Positions 1 through 9,194 are shown, numbered from the stretch's first letter. The stretch: 64,000 bases of DNA from Phocaeicola faecium (GCF_014837055.1 NZ_JACSPQ010000005.1:128735-192734); one strand, 5' to 3'. A program made the numbers and translations. The notes: generated by a model not told the origin, from the sequence alone.

Positions 1-9
1 CCCGAAGGA

Positions 10-42
10 GAGGAATTTCAGCGATGAATTCCTCTTTTTTTG
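10..42 (+). terminator. Rho-independent terminator at the left edge
   Basis: An 8-bp perfect stem (GAGGAATT / AATTCCTC) with a short loop is followed by seven T residues. It probably ends a plus-strand gene lying left of the window. Confidence 0.8.
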
Positions 43-178
43 TTGTAATCATTTCGTGTTTTCCAGCGGCTTTGCAAGAACCGTGAGACATCTTTGAAAA
101 CAATCGTCACACCCCAACGGAGAGATATTTGAACAAGCAAATCTTTCGAGAAGAGAAGACGAATAAATGTATTGTTTT

Positions 179-211
179 TTTGTATTATTTAAAAAGAATT
201 TGCTATATTTG
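179..211 (+). promoter_or_regulatory. Bacteroides-type promoter of the 232 gene
   Basis: TTTG at 179-182 and TATATTTG at 204-211 are separated by 21 bases. This matches the Bacteroides sigma-ABfr consensus TTTG-N19-21-TAnnTTTG. The start codon lies 20 bases past the -7 box, so the leader would be very short. Confidence 0.7.
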
Positions 212-231
212 CATCAAATACTTCTGATGAC

Positions 232-1371
232 ATGAAATTTCGCACGGTGGCAAAGTTGGGTATCATTCTTTCCGTTATTCTGTTTTGTATCGGAATAGGG
301 CTTTATGGCTTTGCCCAATTAAGTGCTACGGATAAGGGACAAGATGTAGATGTACTGTCGTTTGTTCCGCAAAATAGCGTAGGAGTGCTTGAAACCGATA
401 ATCTGGAATTTTTTATGAATGAAATCCCGCAGACTGCATACGCCTCCCAGATGGATACGTTAAGTAGGGCGGGGATAACAGACGCCATATTCAGCGACTT
501 GAGCAGGTATGCTGTTCGTAGTGCACACGGCTTGAGCGGACAAATGAACCACGTACTGATAAGTTTTCATGCACCCAGTACGGCCCAAGACATCGTGGTT
601 TATTTCCGTGTAGGCAAAGGCGGCAAGGAAAAAGTGGTAGATGCTATTTGTGAGAAATACGGAGTAAACTTTACACCGAAGAAAGAAACTTACCGGGGCG
701 AGAAAATAGAAATATATCCGATAGGCGCATCGAATTTTGTTGCCGTTTATGAAGAAAGCGGTTTCTTGGCGGTAAGTTACCAAAAACGTTTGATTGAAGA
801 CGTTATTGATGCAAAGCGAGACAATCTTTCTTTGCGCAACGATTCGATTTTTAATGCAGTTTATCGGGATAAGTCGACTAATTTCATGACTTTATACGGG
901 CGTGTGCCTTCGCTTCCGTTACTTGCTTCTGCTGAAGACAGACAGCACTGCTGGAGTGAGTTCGATATTCATCTTAACAGTGATGTGTTTTATTTGAGCG
1001 GGGGAATGTATGAGCCTGATTCCTGCATACAGAAATCGGTTGATTTATTGCATGGCATCAATGAAATAAAAGAAGATAGTTTATTGGTTCTGTCAGGAAC
1101 AGATAAAATAGCTTCTTATATATCCGGAGTGATAGCTTTGCCTTCTCACTCGCTGTTTGACGAATGCGTGTCTAACTTGTCGCGTGATGCCTCTTTTATT
1201 ATGGTGGCGGATATGGATAAAGTATCTCGTTCGCCCGAACTTTATAGTGCTTATTTATCTCCATTTATATTGGCTCACCCTAATTTATTCCGTTCTTTCA
1301 TCTTGTCTGTACAAATAACCGAAGTAGAAAACAGGTTATCTCATATTTTTGTTTTTACTTATAAAGATTGA
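232..1371 (+). CDS. Membrane-anchored conserved hypothetical protein
   Basis: A 379-residue protein with one hydrophobic segment near residues 9-29 that looks like an uncleaved anchor or signal; the rest is soluble and probably extracytoplasmic. I do not recognise a named domain. The layout (anchor, then a mixed alpha/beta body with a 'FVPQNSVGVLETDNL' start) recalls the broad DUF3352-like proteins, but this is a weak impression. It has its own promoter and faces the convergent MFS gene 21 bases away. Start chosen from the short leader behind a good promoter. Confidence 0.7.
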   Translation: MKFRTVAKLGIILSVILFCIGIGLYGFAQLSATDKGQDVDVLSFVPQNSVGVLETDNLEFFMNEIPQTAYASQMDTLSRAGITDAIFSDLSRYAVRSAHGLSGQMNHVLISFHAPSTAQDIVVYFRVGKGGKEKVVDAICEKYGVNFTPKKETYRGEKIEIYPIGASNFVAVYEESGFLAVSYQKRLIEDVIDAKRDNLSLRNDSIFNAVYRDKSTNFMTLYGRVPSLPLLASAEDRQHCWSEFDIHLNSDVFYLSGGMYEPDSCIQKSVDLLHGINEIKEDSLLVLSGTDKIASYISGVIALPSHSLFDECVSNLSRDASFIMVADMDKVSRSPELYSAYLSPFILAHPNLFRSFILSVQITEVENRLSHIFVFTYKD

Positions 1372-1392
1372 TGTCGGATAAGGCTAAGTCAC

Positions 1393-2592
1393 TTATCTTA
1401 GTTTATACTTTTGAAAATGTGGAGTCACTTTCAAATGAAAGTATAACAGTGAAACAACCGTAAGGGTTGCTCCGAACATATAGGCAATGCGGAATGATGC
1501 TATTTCGGCAATATATCCTCCGGTTAACATTCCTATACCGATGCCTACATCCCATGAAGTCAGGTAAGTGCTGGTAGCTGTGCCGCGTTGGTTATTGGGA
1601 GCAAGGTTGACAAACAAGGTGTTGTAAGCCGGAAACATAGTCCCGAATCCTATTCCGAGCAAGAGGGCGATTGCGAAGAAAGAGCAGGTAGTAAAACTGT
1701 AACTCCAATCAATCAGCCACCCACATGCCGTTAGTCCGAAATAACAGAAGCACACCAAGTAAAGTCCGGCAGCGATAACCTGCGTAACCATGCCCTTGTC
1801 TACCAAACGTCCGCTGAATAATCGGCTGATAGCCATACCCATTGCCATACAAGTGAAAAAGAATCCGGTTTCGGCAGTGATGCCGATCTGCCGGGCATAC
1901 ATGGCTACATAATTGGTTGTCATTCCGTAAGGGATGGAAAGCAGCAACAAACTGAATCCGGCAGGAAGTCCTTTTAGTAAAATAAAGCGGTCGAGAGAAA
2001 TCGGTTCGCGCTTTACCGGAGGTTTATATGGCGTTTTTACCAAGCAAGCGCAAAGAAATCCCAATACGCAAGAGCCTAACGCATAAGAGAAGATAGTAAT
2101 ATACGAAGCCCCTCCGCTGTGTAAGAATAATCCGAACATAGGGCCGATAGACATGGCTATGTTGTTTGCCAATCCGTAATACCCCAATCCCTCTCCGCGT
2201 CGTGAAGACGGCATGATGTCGATTACAATGGTATTCCCGCCCACGGTAACCATTCCGAACGAAATACCATGTATGATGCGGAAGATGATAAACATCGTCA
2301 GCATACCTGCCACCATATAGCCGGCGAATATCAGTGTGAATGTGAAATAAGCCAGCAGGTAAAGAGGTTTTCGTGCAAAAGCATCGAGCAGATAGCCGGA
2401 AAAAGGCCGGATACACAACGATGAAATGGTGTAACAAGACAGTACGATACCTATCGTAGTGTTGGACGAATGAAATATTTCAGATAAATAAAAAGGAAGT
2501 ACAGGGGTAAGTAGCCAGAATCCAAAGTATAGTAAGAAATTGGCTGCCAGAATAAAGCAGTAGCTTGGAGTGACAAGTCTATCTTTTCTCAT
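1393..2592 (-). CDS. MFS transporter
   Basis: A 399-residue polytopic protein with about 12 hydrophobic segments, typical of major facilitator superfamily drug or sugar efflux permeases. The loop 2-3 signature is seen as 'GYLLDAFARKPLY' (about residues 61-73). The second half carries an equivalent loop, 'SGRLVDKGM'. Substrate cannot be inferred. It follows pheS on the same strand but a 16-bp hairpin separates them, so it is probably transcribed separately. Confidence 0.85.
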   Translation of the reverse strand: MRKDRLVTPSYCFILAANFLLYFGFWLLTPVLPFYLSEIFHSSNTTIGIVLSCYTISSLCIRPFSGYLLDAFARKPLYLLAYFTFTLIFAGYMVAGMLTMFIIFRIIHGISFGMVTVGGNTIVIDIMPSSRRGEGLGYYGLANNIAMSIGPMFGLFLHSGGASYITIFSYALGSCVLGFLCACLVKTPYKPPVKREPISLDRFILLKGLPAGFSLLLLSIPYGMTTNYVAMYARQIGITAETGFFFTCMAMGMAISRLFSGRLVDKGMVTQVIAAGLYLVCFCYFGLTACGWLIDWSYSFTTCSFFAIALLLGIGFGTMFPAYNTLFVNLAPNNQRGTATSTYLTSWDVGIGIGMLTGGYIAEIASFRIAYMFGATLTVVSLLYFHLKVTPHFQKYKLR

Positions 2593-2607
2593 GGCGCAAA
2601 ATAGTTT

Positions 2608-2652
2608 AAATGCGGATTAACACCGTTTTCTATTCTGTGTTAATCCGCATTT
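2608..2652 (-). terminator. Terminator between pheS and the MFS gene
   Basis: A 16-bp perfect inverted repeat (2608-2623 with 2637-2652, loop 13) lies just past the pheS stop codon. The following T-rich tract on the minus strand is interrupted, so termination may be partial. Confidence 0.65.
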
Positions 2653-2657
2653 TGTTA

Positions 2658-3677
2658 TTAATTTGCTGATTCGAATTCTTTCAGGAAGCGAGTGTCGTTT
2701 TCAGAGAACATACGCAAATCTTTTACTTTGTATTTCAGATTTGTAATACGTTCTACACCCATTCCGAAAGCATATCCGGTATAAACTTTGCTGTCGATAC
2801 CGTTGGCTTCGAGTACGGCGGGGTCAACCATTCCGCAACCTAAGATTTCCACCCAGCCGGTATATTTACAGAAAGCACAACCCTTTCCGCCGCAAATGTC
2901 GCAACTGATGTCCATTTCTGCGCTCGGTTCGGTAAACGGGAAATAAGACGGGCGCAAGCGAATTTTGGTTTCAGGGCCGAACATCTCTTGTGCAAATTGA
3001 AGCAACACTTGTTTGAGGTCGGTAAACGATACATTTTTATCAATGTATAATCCTTCCACCTGATGGAAGAAACAGTGGGCACGGTAACTGATGGCTTCGT
3101 TTCGGTAAACACGTCCCGGACAAATAACGCGGATGGGAGGCTGTGAAACTTCCATGACACGGCTTTGCACAGACGAAGTGTGTGTACGAAGAATAATATC
3201 GGGATGGCTTTCGATGAAAAAAGTATCTTGCATGTCGCGTGCCGGATGGTCTTCTGCAAAGTTCATAGACGAGAAAACATGCCAGTCATCTTCTACTTCC
3301 GGACCGTCGGCAATGGTGAATCCCATTCGGCCGAATATGTCAATAATTTCGTTACGAACGATGTTCAGAGGATGGCGAGTTCCCAATTCGATCGGGTAAG
3401 CCGTGCGTGTCAAATCCAATTCTGCCGCTCCGGTATCTTTGCTGTCGAAAGCATCTTTAAGTTCGGCAATACGCTCTTGTGCGCGATTTTTCAATTCATT
3501 CAGTTTCATACCCACTTCTTTCTTTTGTTCGGCGGGTACATTGCGGAAATCTGCCATCAGCGCATTAATGGCTCCCTTTTTGCTCAAATATTTGATGCGC
3601 AAAGCTTCCAGTTCATCGGCGTTGCTGGCAGTGATATTCTCTACCTCTTGAAGCAGTTGTTCTATTTTTGCTAACAT
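2658..3677 (-). CDS. pheS: Phenylalanyl-tRNA synthetase alpha subunit
   Basis: 339 residues, the usual length for PheS. The protein has the N-terminal coiled-coil tRNA-binding arm followed by the class II synthetase core. Motif 2 is visible in 'RVYRNEAISYRAHCFFHQVEG' and motif 3 in 'GFGMGVER'-like 'AFGMGVERI' near the C-terminus. It charges tRNA-Phe together with PheT, which is not in this window. Start placed at 3677 (MLAKIEQ); the open frame extends 10 codons upstream, but a TACCTTTG -7 box at 3705-3712 would lie inside or next to that extension. No Shine-Dalgarno sequence is present. Confidence 0.95.
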   Translation of the reverse strand: MLAKIEQLLQEVENITASNADELEALRIKYLSKKGAINALMADFRNVPAEQKKEVGMKLNELKNRAQERIAELKDAFDSKDTGAAELDLTRTAYPIELGTRHPLNIVRNEIIDIFGRMGFTIADGPEVEDDWHVFSSMNFAEDHPARDMQDTFFIESHPDIILRTHTSSVQSRVMEVSQPPIRVICPGRVYRNEAISYRAHCFFHQVEGLYIDKNVSFTDLKQVLLQFAQEMFGPETKIRLRPSYFPFTEPSAEMDISCDICGGKGCAFCKYTGWVEILGCGMVDPAVLEANGIDSKVYTGYAFGMGVERITNLKYKVKDLRMFSENDTRFLKEFESAN

Positions 3678-3824
3678 ATTTCTTGTGTTTATTATCGTTA
3701 GGTGCAAAGGTAAGGATTAAAACCGAAATATCTTGTTTTTTGTTAGATAAAAAAGAAAACTTGTATTTTATGGCATAGCGAAACGAAAAAAACGGTATTT
3801 TTGCTCCGAATTATTCAGTAAGAA

Positions 3825-4691
3825 ATGAGAGAATTAATCATCGGGTGTCTTTTGCTTGTGCTAATGGCATCCTGTGGGGGTAAGAAAAAGCAAGTTGACC
3901 CCTTTGAGACGTTGACAGAGCAAATTGATTCGGCAATGACGATACATTCGGATTCGGTTTGTGAAAAGGTAGATGCGGAAGAAGAAGCTGTCCCTGTCGC
4001 CGCTGACGAGAGTTTTGCCGATTTCTTTTATAATTTTGCTTCGGATGAAAGTTTCCAGCGTAAGCGTGTGGTGTTTCCTTGTCCATTTTATGTGGGCGAG
4101 GTGGTGAAGCGTATTGCCCGCGATGAATGGAAATATGACCCCTTGTTCAGTTGCGAACCTGTCTATACGGTTTTGTTCGATAGTGAAGAAGAAATGGAGG
4201 TAGAAAAAGATACTTCTATCCACAGTGTGCAGGTCGATTGGATTTATTTGTCGGAAGAGAAAGTCCAACGCTATTATTTCGAGCGTAAAGACAATCGCTG
4301 GTATCTGGAAGCTGTGGATATTCACCATTCAAAGGCTGTAAGTAAAGACAGTACGAAAGAAGATTTCCTTACGTTTTATGAGAACTTCTCCCGCGATTCG
4401 GTGTTCCAGCGCAGCCGTTTGCATAATCCGTTGACGTTTGTGACTTCCGATCCGGAAGATGAATTCCAGATTCTTGAAACAACTCTTGATGAAGGTCAGT
4501 GGTTTGCTTTTCGTCCTCCGATGATGAAAGACCGATTGACGAATGTGCATTACGGTCAGTCAGAGAATAAAGATTCGGATACAAAGATTGTTGAGTTCAA
4601 AGGGTTCGGCAATGGCTTCAATAATACATTATATTTTAAACGTCGTCATGGCATTTGGAAGTTAATGGAATTTGAAGATTTGAGCGATTGA
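3825..4691 (+). CDS. Lipoprotein resembling DUF4348
   Basis: 288 residues with a lipoprotein signal: hydrophobic stretch then 'LMASCGG', Cys at residue 17. The mature part holds two related segments, 'FADFFYNFASDESFQRKRVVFP' style at about 65-88 and 'FLTFYENFSRDSVFQRSRL' at about 180-198, so it appears to be an internal duplication of an NTF2-like fold. This pattern fits the Bacteroidales DUF4348 family as I remember it. Function unknown. A -7 box TATTTTTG lies at 3796-3803. The gene ends 11 bases before murB, so the two are probably co-transcribed. Confidence 0.75.
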   Translation: MRELIIGCLLLVLMASCGGKKKQVDPFETLTEQIDSAMTIHSDSVCEKVDAEEEAVPVAADESFADFFYNFASDESFQRKRVVFPCPFYVGEVVKRIARDEWKYDPLFSCEPVYTVLFDSEEEMEVEKDTSIHSVQVDWIYLSEEKVQRYYFERKDNRWYLEAVDIHHSKAVSKDSTKEDFLTFYENFSRDSVFQRSRLHNPLTFVTSDPEDEFQILETTLDEGQWFAFRPPMMKDRLTNVHYGQSENKDSDTKIVEFKGFGNGFNNTLYFKRRHGIWKLMEFEDLSD

Positions 4692-4702
4692 AAAACAAGA
4701 TT

Positions 4703-5716
4703 ATGAAAGAATATAATAACTATTCTCTGCTTCCTTATAATACATTTGGGATAAATGTTCAGGCTGCCCGGTTCGTGGAATATGTTTCGGTAGACGAACT
4801 GGTAGCTTTTCTTTCGGCTAATGAGAAAGAGCGTTCTTCTTTTTTGCAGATAGGAGGGGGCAGTAATTTGCTTTTTACATCAGATTATTCAGGTACTATT
4901 CTTCATTCTGCCATCAAAGGGTATGAAATAACCGGGCAGACTAAAGACTATGTGGAAGTTTGCGTTGGTGCCAGTGAGGTCTGGGACGACTTTGTATCTT
5001 ATGCCGTGTCGTGCGGATGGTATGGAGCCGAAAATCTTTCTTTGATACCGGGCGAGGTTGGTGCGTCGGCTGTTCAGAATATCGGTGCATACGGCGTGGA
5101 AGTAAAAGATTTAATCCGTTTTGTTGATGCGGTTTGCATTGAGACCGGAGACGTAAGACGTTTCAGTGCTGAAGAATGTCAGTATGCCTATCGTTCAAGT
5201 GTGTTTAAGAAAGAACTGAAAAACAAATATATCGTTACTCATGTAACTTATCGGTTAAGCAAGCATCCTTTATACCGGTTGGATTACGGGAATATCCGTA
5301 CAGAGCTGGAAAAGGAAAAGTGTGAGCTGACGCTCGATAATATTCGCCGGCTGATTATAAAGATTCGCGAAGCAAAATTACCCGATCCGAAACGGATAGG
5401 CAATGCCGGAAGTTTCTTCATGAATCCCTTTATTGAGAAATCGCAGTACGAAGTATTGTTGAAGGCTTATCCCGATATGCCCTGCTATCCGGCTGCCGAC
5501 GGACTTGTTAAGGTTCCGGCGGGGTGGCTGATAGAACGTTGCGGGTGGAAAGGTAAATCGCTCGGGCGTGCTGGTGTATATGAGAAACAGGCTTTGGTGT
5601 TAGTGAACAGGGGAGGAGCGACAGGAGAAGAAATTGTTCGGTTGGCAAAAGAAATCATCCGTTCCGTGGAAGAAAAATTTGGTATCACAATAAAACCTGA
5701 GGTCAATATTATATGA
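4703..5716 (+). CDS. murB: UDP-N-acetylmuramate dehydrogenase
   Basis: 337 residues, close to the E. coli type I enzyme. It reduces UDP-GlcNAc enolpyruvate to UDP-MurNAc in the cytoplasm, an early step of peptidoglycan synthesis. Visible motifs: 'YNTFGI' at the start, FAD-binding 'IGGGSNLL', 'LSLIPGEVGASAVQNIGAYG', the catalytic Arg in 'YRSSVF', the catalytic Ser in 'GNAGSFFMNP', and the C-terminal Glu in 'KPEVNII'. Start placed at ATG 4703; a TTG five codons upstream would overlap the preceding stop. It overlaps the next gene by ATGA. Confidence 0.95.
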   Translation: MKEYNNYSLLPYNTFGINVQAARFVEYVSVDELVAFLSANEKERSSFLQIGGGSNLLFTSDYSGTILHSAIKGYEITGQTKDYVEVCVGASEVWDDFVSYAVSCGWYGAENLSLIPGEVGASAVQNIGAYGVEVKDLIRFVDAVCIETGDVRRFSAEECQYAYRSSVFKKELKNKYIVTHVTYRLSKHPLYRLDYGNIRTELEKEKCELTLDNIRRLIIKIREAKLPDPKRIGNAGSFFMNPFIEKSQYEVLLKAYPDMPCYPAADGLVKVPAGWLIERCGWKGKSLGRAGVYEKQALVLVNRGGATGEEIVRLAKEIIRSVEEKFGITIKPEVNII

Positions 5717-6489
5717 AGATTACAATATTAGGAAGTGGTACATCGGTAGGGGTTCCGCAGATAGGTTGTACTTGTAAGGTCTGCACGAGTAGCGACCCGT
5801 GCGACAAGCGGTTGCGCTGTTCGGGACTGGTGGAAACAAACGGTGTGCGTGTATTGATAGACTGCGGACCTGATTTTCGTGAACAGATGCTTCGGCTGAA
5901 TGATTTCCGCCCCATCGACGGTGTACTGGTTACTCACGAGCACTACGACCATGTGGGTGGTCTGGATGATTTGCGCCCTTTCTGTTCGTTCCGTGAAATA
6001 CCTGTTTGCGCCGAAGATTACGTAGCCGACCGTCTGCAAAGCCGTATGCCCTATTGTTTTGTCAAGCATCCCTATCCGGGGATTCCTCATATTCCTTTGA
6101 CCCGCTTGCGTGCAGGCGAATCTTTTGCGTTGTCGAACGGCGAGGGGCGACGGGTAGAGATTATGCCTTTCCGCGTACTGCATGGCCAGCTTCCCATATT
6201 GGGTTATCGTATCGGGCAGATGGCTTGGATTACGGACATGCTTACCCTGCCCGAAGAATCCTATTCTTATTTGCAAGGGCTGGATTGCTTGATAATGAAC
6301 GCACTTCGTTTTGAGAAACATTGGACGCACCAATCTTTGTCCGAGGCATTGGAAAAGGCAAAACGGATCGGGGCACGTGAAACCTATTTTATTCACATGA
6401 GCCATGATATAGGCTTACACGCTGAAACGTCGGCATTGCTTCCTGACCACATTCATTTGGCTTACGACGGTATGGAAATCATGCTGTAA
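5713..6489 (+). CDS. PhnP-like MBL-fold phosphodiesterase
   Basis: 258 residues with the metallo-beta-lactamase motif 'HEHYDH' (residues 75-80) binding two catalytic metals. An N-terminal cysteine set (C19-x-C21-x2-C24, plus C30 and C36) matches the structural zinc site of PhnP, the phosphoribosyl 1,2-cyclic phosphate phosphodiesterase. No phn genes are nearby, so the substrate is open; it may act on a cyclic phosphate made in cofactor or RNA metabolism. The start codon overlaps the murB stop (ATGA), implying translational coupling. It is convergent with crcB, 5 bases away. Confidence 0.8.
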   Translation: MKITILGSGTSVGVPQIGCTCKVCTSSDPCDKRLRCSGLVETNGVRVLIDCGPDFREQMLRLNDFRPIDGVLVTHEHYDHVGGLDDLRPFCSFREIPVCAEDYVADRLQSRMPYCFVKHPYPGIPHIPLTRLRAGESFALSNGEGRRVEIMPFRVLHGQLPILGYRIGQMAWITDMLTLPEESYSYLQGLDCLIMNALRFEKHWTHQSLSEALEKAKRIGARETYFIHMSHDIGLHAETSALLPDHIHLAYDGMEIML

Positions 6490-6494
6490 TCGGG

Positions 6495-6857
6495 CTATTT
6501 CAAGAATTTCCCGCCGATGTAAAGTCCGAGTCCTACGAAAATCAGCGCACATATTACGCTGGCGGCGATGTATATAATCCCCTCTATGCGCTGTCCGTTT
6601 TGAAACAGTTGTATGGTTTGGGCGGAAAAGGTAGAAAATGTGGTAAAGCCTCCGCAAAATCCGATGGCAGCGAAAAGATAAACTTCTCCTTTGGTACTTG
6701 CAATTAGCAGCCCGATTATGAACGAGCCGATAACATTTGCAGTGAAAGTTGCTATTTCGGATGCTATGGCAAGGTGTGCCGACAGTAAGGTCAACAGATA
6801 CCTTGCTATGCTTCCCGTAGCCCCTCCAAGAGCTACTAAAAGACATTCTTTTATCAT
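6495..6857 (-). CDS. crcB: Fluoride exporter CrcB/Fluc
   Basis: A 120-residue protein with four membrane segments. The family hallmarks are 'GGATGSIARYLL' near the N-terminus, 'TANVIGSFIIGLL' in the second segment and 'GFCGGFTTFSTFS' in the third. It forms a dual-topology dimeric channel that expels fluoride across the inner membrane. No fluoride riboswitch could sit upstream, because the AraC gene ends only 11 bases before its start; the pair is probably co-transcribed. Confidence 0.93.
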   Translation of the reverse strand: MIKECLLVALGGATGSIARYLLTLLSAHLAIASEIATFTANVIGSFIIGLLIASTKGEVYLFAAIGFCGGFTTFSTFSAQTIQLFQNGQRIEGIIYIAASVICALIFVGLGLYIGGKFLK

Positions 6858-6868
6858 ATTCAGGTAGT

Positions 6869-7765
6869 TTAGTTTTGTGAAACCTTATAAACGTTAGGCG
6901 TGAATCCTGTTATTTTCTTAAACCAGACATTAAATTGTTGTACGTTGGCAAATCCCAGCAGGGCAGCTACCGAAGCCGGAGTGCTTTCTTTTTCCAATAA
7001 AATTCTTTTTGCGGTTTCCAGCAGTTTTATTTGAAAAAATTCTTTTAGCGTTTTTCCGGTTTCAAACTTCAGCAAATCCTCAAAATAACAAGGAGACAGT
7101 TTTAATAAGTCAGCGCAATAGTCGGTTGTAGGATAATTTCCCCGCCGAAGCATTCCTGAACTTATGTATTTGTCTAATATTGCATCGGTTTGTTTTATTA
7201 TCAGTTTGTTCTTGTTTTCCCGCGTGATAAATTGGCGTTCGTAAAACCGTGTACAATAGTCTAACAGTAGTTCTATATATCTTACTATTAAAGTTTGGCT
7301 ATGCCGGTCTATCGGGTGATGCAGTTCGGCATCCATTTCTTGTAAACACTCGGTTATTTTATTTTTTTCTTTGACAGACAGGTGCAATGCTTCTTCTTTG
7401 CGGTATTGGAAAAAAGTATAACGTTTGATACCCTCTTTTAAGTGTGTACCGCACAGTAAGTCGGGGTGAAAGGCAAGCAGCCATCCCTGTTGAGGTAAAA
7501 CTCGTTTATACGTCATGTCGAAAGTTTGTTCGGGCGGTAAAAACACCATCGTGGCATACGAAAAATCGTAAGGTTTGCGGCCACAGCAACAAATGTGTTC
7601 TTTCTCATTTTCTATCAGTAAAATGGCATAGAAATCGAAACGGACGCCATGTTCTTTCACGTCCGTATTGTCCAGCCGGATAACGCTTGCTAACGGATGG
7701 AGCGTTTGACAGCCGAGACATCTGTTACATTGATGCACCGTTTTGATGTCCAGAATTTCTTTCAT
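6869..7765 (-). CDS. AraC-family transcriptional regulator
   Basis: 298 residues: an N-terminal cupin-like sensing domain and a C-terminal AraC double helix-turn-helix (about 195-295; 'SPCYFEDLLKFETGKT' and 'ALLGFANVQQFNVWFKKITGFTP'). The N-terminus has unusually many cysteines, 'CNRCLGC' (residues 13-19) and 'CCCGRK' near residue 60, which might allow metal or redox sensing (inference). A -7 box TACCTTTG lies at 7790-7797 on the minus strand. It sits directly upstream of crcB in the same direction. Confidence 0.88.
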   Translation of the reverse strand: MKEILDIKTVHQCNRCLGCQTLHPLASVIRLDNTDVKEHGVRFDFYAILLIENEKEHICCCGRKPYDFSYATMVFLPPEQTFDMTYKRVLPQQGWLLAFHPDLLCGTHLKEGIKRYTFFQYRKEEALHLSVKEKNKITECLQEMDAELHHPIDRHSQTLIVRYIELLLDYCTRFYERQFITRENKNKLIIKQTDAILDKYISSGMLRRGNYPTTDYCADLLKLSPCYFEDLLKFETGKTLKEFFQIKLLETAKRILLEKESTPASVAALLGFANVQQFNVWFKKITGFTPNVYKVSQN

Positions 7766-8244
7766 GAAGTTAATTTGTGTTTACGGATGCAAAGGTAAGA
7801 ATAAAATTAGTACCTTGTTTGCTCCGTTTATATGAATCTGTAATTTGGGTTATTATCTCTGTAATTAAGGTAAAGCGGGAGGTGAGTAAAGGTGCTGAAT
7901 ATCCGTGGTTTAGGTGCCTTTTTGAATCATTCAAGGCTTGCTTCCGAAGCATGGGAAAATTCTACCCGTAGCGTAGGTGTGTCTTCCGAATAGAACCGGT
8001 CAACTTATCCGCATGAAATGACCAACGCTAACGGTAGTGTTTTCAAATAAAATTCGATACACAAATAAGAATCTGTTAGAAACAAGCTATTTATAAGCTT
8101 TTCTCAAAGAGTGAGGTAATGACTTGGCAACGGTTGCTAATTCTGTGATATGCGGTGTATTTCCACCTAAAAACTCTCGCCGACTGCAAAAATACAAAAA
8201 AAAGAGGATAGGAGTGCAAGTCTTATAAAGTTTTTTCTTGCTTT
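7766..8244. other. Non-coding interval with repeat A and left edge of the island
   Basis: No convincing gene in 479 bases. It holds the AraC promoter box (7790-7797, minus), intergenic repeat copy A (7924-8045) and the candidate left island repeat (8115-8127). An IntDOT-core-like GTATTTTTGC occurs on the minus strand at 8186-8195. Confidence 0.6.
7924..8045 (+). repeat. Intergenic 122-bp repeat, copy A
   Basis: The most diverged plus-orientation copy of a family found six times in the window. It keeps the order CTACCCGTAG, then TAGAACCGGTCAACTTATCC, then ACCAACGCTAACGGTAGTG at the same spacing as copies B and C. Ends are placed by alignment to copy B and are approximate. Confidence 0.75.
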
Positions 8245-9144
8245 TCATTCGTATATTCCATTTTGGTAGTCCGTGATATATTGCGTAAACGTCTTTCCCG
8301 TCTGTTGCTTGAAGAAACGCATCAGATGGCTGGGGTCGGAAAAGTGGAACTCGTCCGCCAACTGGCTCACGTTGCGGTCGGAGAACAACAACTCGTTTTT
8401 CAATTCCTCCAACAGGCGTTGTTTGAGCAAATGGGTGGCGGACACGCCGAACTGCGCCACGACGGAGTTGTTCAGCGTGATGCGACTCACACGGAGCATA
8501 TCGGCATATTCCTGAACACGCTGCACGGTGCGGATATGCTTTTCGAGCAAGTCCTTGAACTGGAATGCATAATTGTTCTTCGGCACTTCGACCGGCAGAC
8601 GGTAAGTTTTGGCGTATGCCCGGTTGATAACCACCAACAGATAGTAAAGCACAGATACGATAAGGTTGTAAGTGTCTGCCACAGGATGCAGCAGCTCCTG
8701 TTTTATCTTCCCCAAGAGGCGCATATATTCCGCCAGTTCTTCCGGCGCGGCAAACAGGTACGGTGGCGTGTCGGTCTGATAATAATACAGCAGGCGATAG
8801 ACGAAGAACTTGTCGGCGATGAACGTGTGCATAAAGTCCTCGCGGAAGATAAGGAAAGTGTAGTCCAGTTCCGCTTCATCCACGTGCCATTCCTGTTGCT
8901 GGTGCGGCGACAGGAGGAGCACCATATCGTCCCGTAACTCTATTTTGCGGAAGTTTAACAGCACATAGCCATTGGCGCGGCGAAAGAAATAGAAACTGAA
9001 AAAATCCGTCTTGAACGTCCGGTGCTCGGTCAAGACACCACAGATGTCCTTGCTCTCGCCTGTGTTGATGTAGAAGTCCACGCCGCAACGTGTCTTGCTG
9101 AACGGGACGCTGACCAGTCTTTCGGGGTTGGTTATCGTTTTCAT
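8245..9144 (-). CDS. AraC-family regulator of the radical SAM cassette
   Basis: 299 residues: an N-terminal cupin-like effector domain and a C-terminal AraC DNA-binding domain (about 195-295; 'MLRVSRITLNNSVVAQFGVS' and 'ADEFHFSDPSHLMRFFKQQ'). Start placed at 9144 (MKTITNPERL); the open frame runs 28 codons further but that part has no conserved look and crosses the TATATTTG -7 box at 9167-9174 on the minus strand. It is divergent from the MBL gene, and direct GGCATA repeats in the shared interval suggest that it controls that operon. Confidence 0.87.
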   Translation of the reverse strand: MKTITNPERLVSVPFSKTRCGVDFYINTGESKDICGVLTEHRTFKTDFFSFYFFRRANGYVLLNFRKIELRDDMVLLLSPHQQQEWHVDEAELDYTFLIFREDFMHTFIADKFFVYRLLYYYQTDTPPYLFAAPEELAEYMRLLGKIKQELLHPVADTYNLIVSVLYYLLVVINRAYAKTYRLPVEVPKNNYAFQFKDLLEKHIRTVQRVQEYADMLRVSRITLNNSVVAQFGVSATHLLKQRLLEELKNELLFSDRNVSQLADEFHFSDPSHLMRFFKQQTGKTFTQYITDYQNGIYE

Positions 9145-9194
9145 CGCTCTTGTTCTTTGCTTTCTGCAAATATACATCATTCTTTTATCAAAAT

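Noticed and set aside
6858-6868. Fluoride riboswitch ahead of crcB
   Set aside because: Only 11 bases separate crcB from the upstream gene, too short for the aptamer.
7924-8045. CRISPR array or tRNA remnants in the repeat-containing gaps
   Set aside because: The repeats are single dispersed copies without regular spacers, and no tRNA cloverleaf or T-loop sequence is visible.
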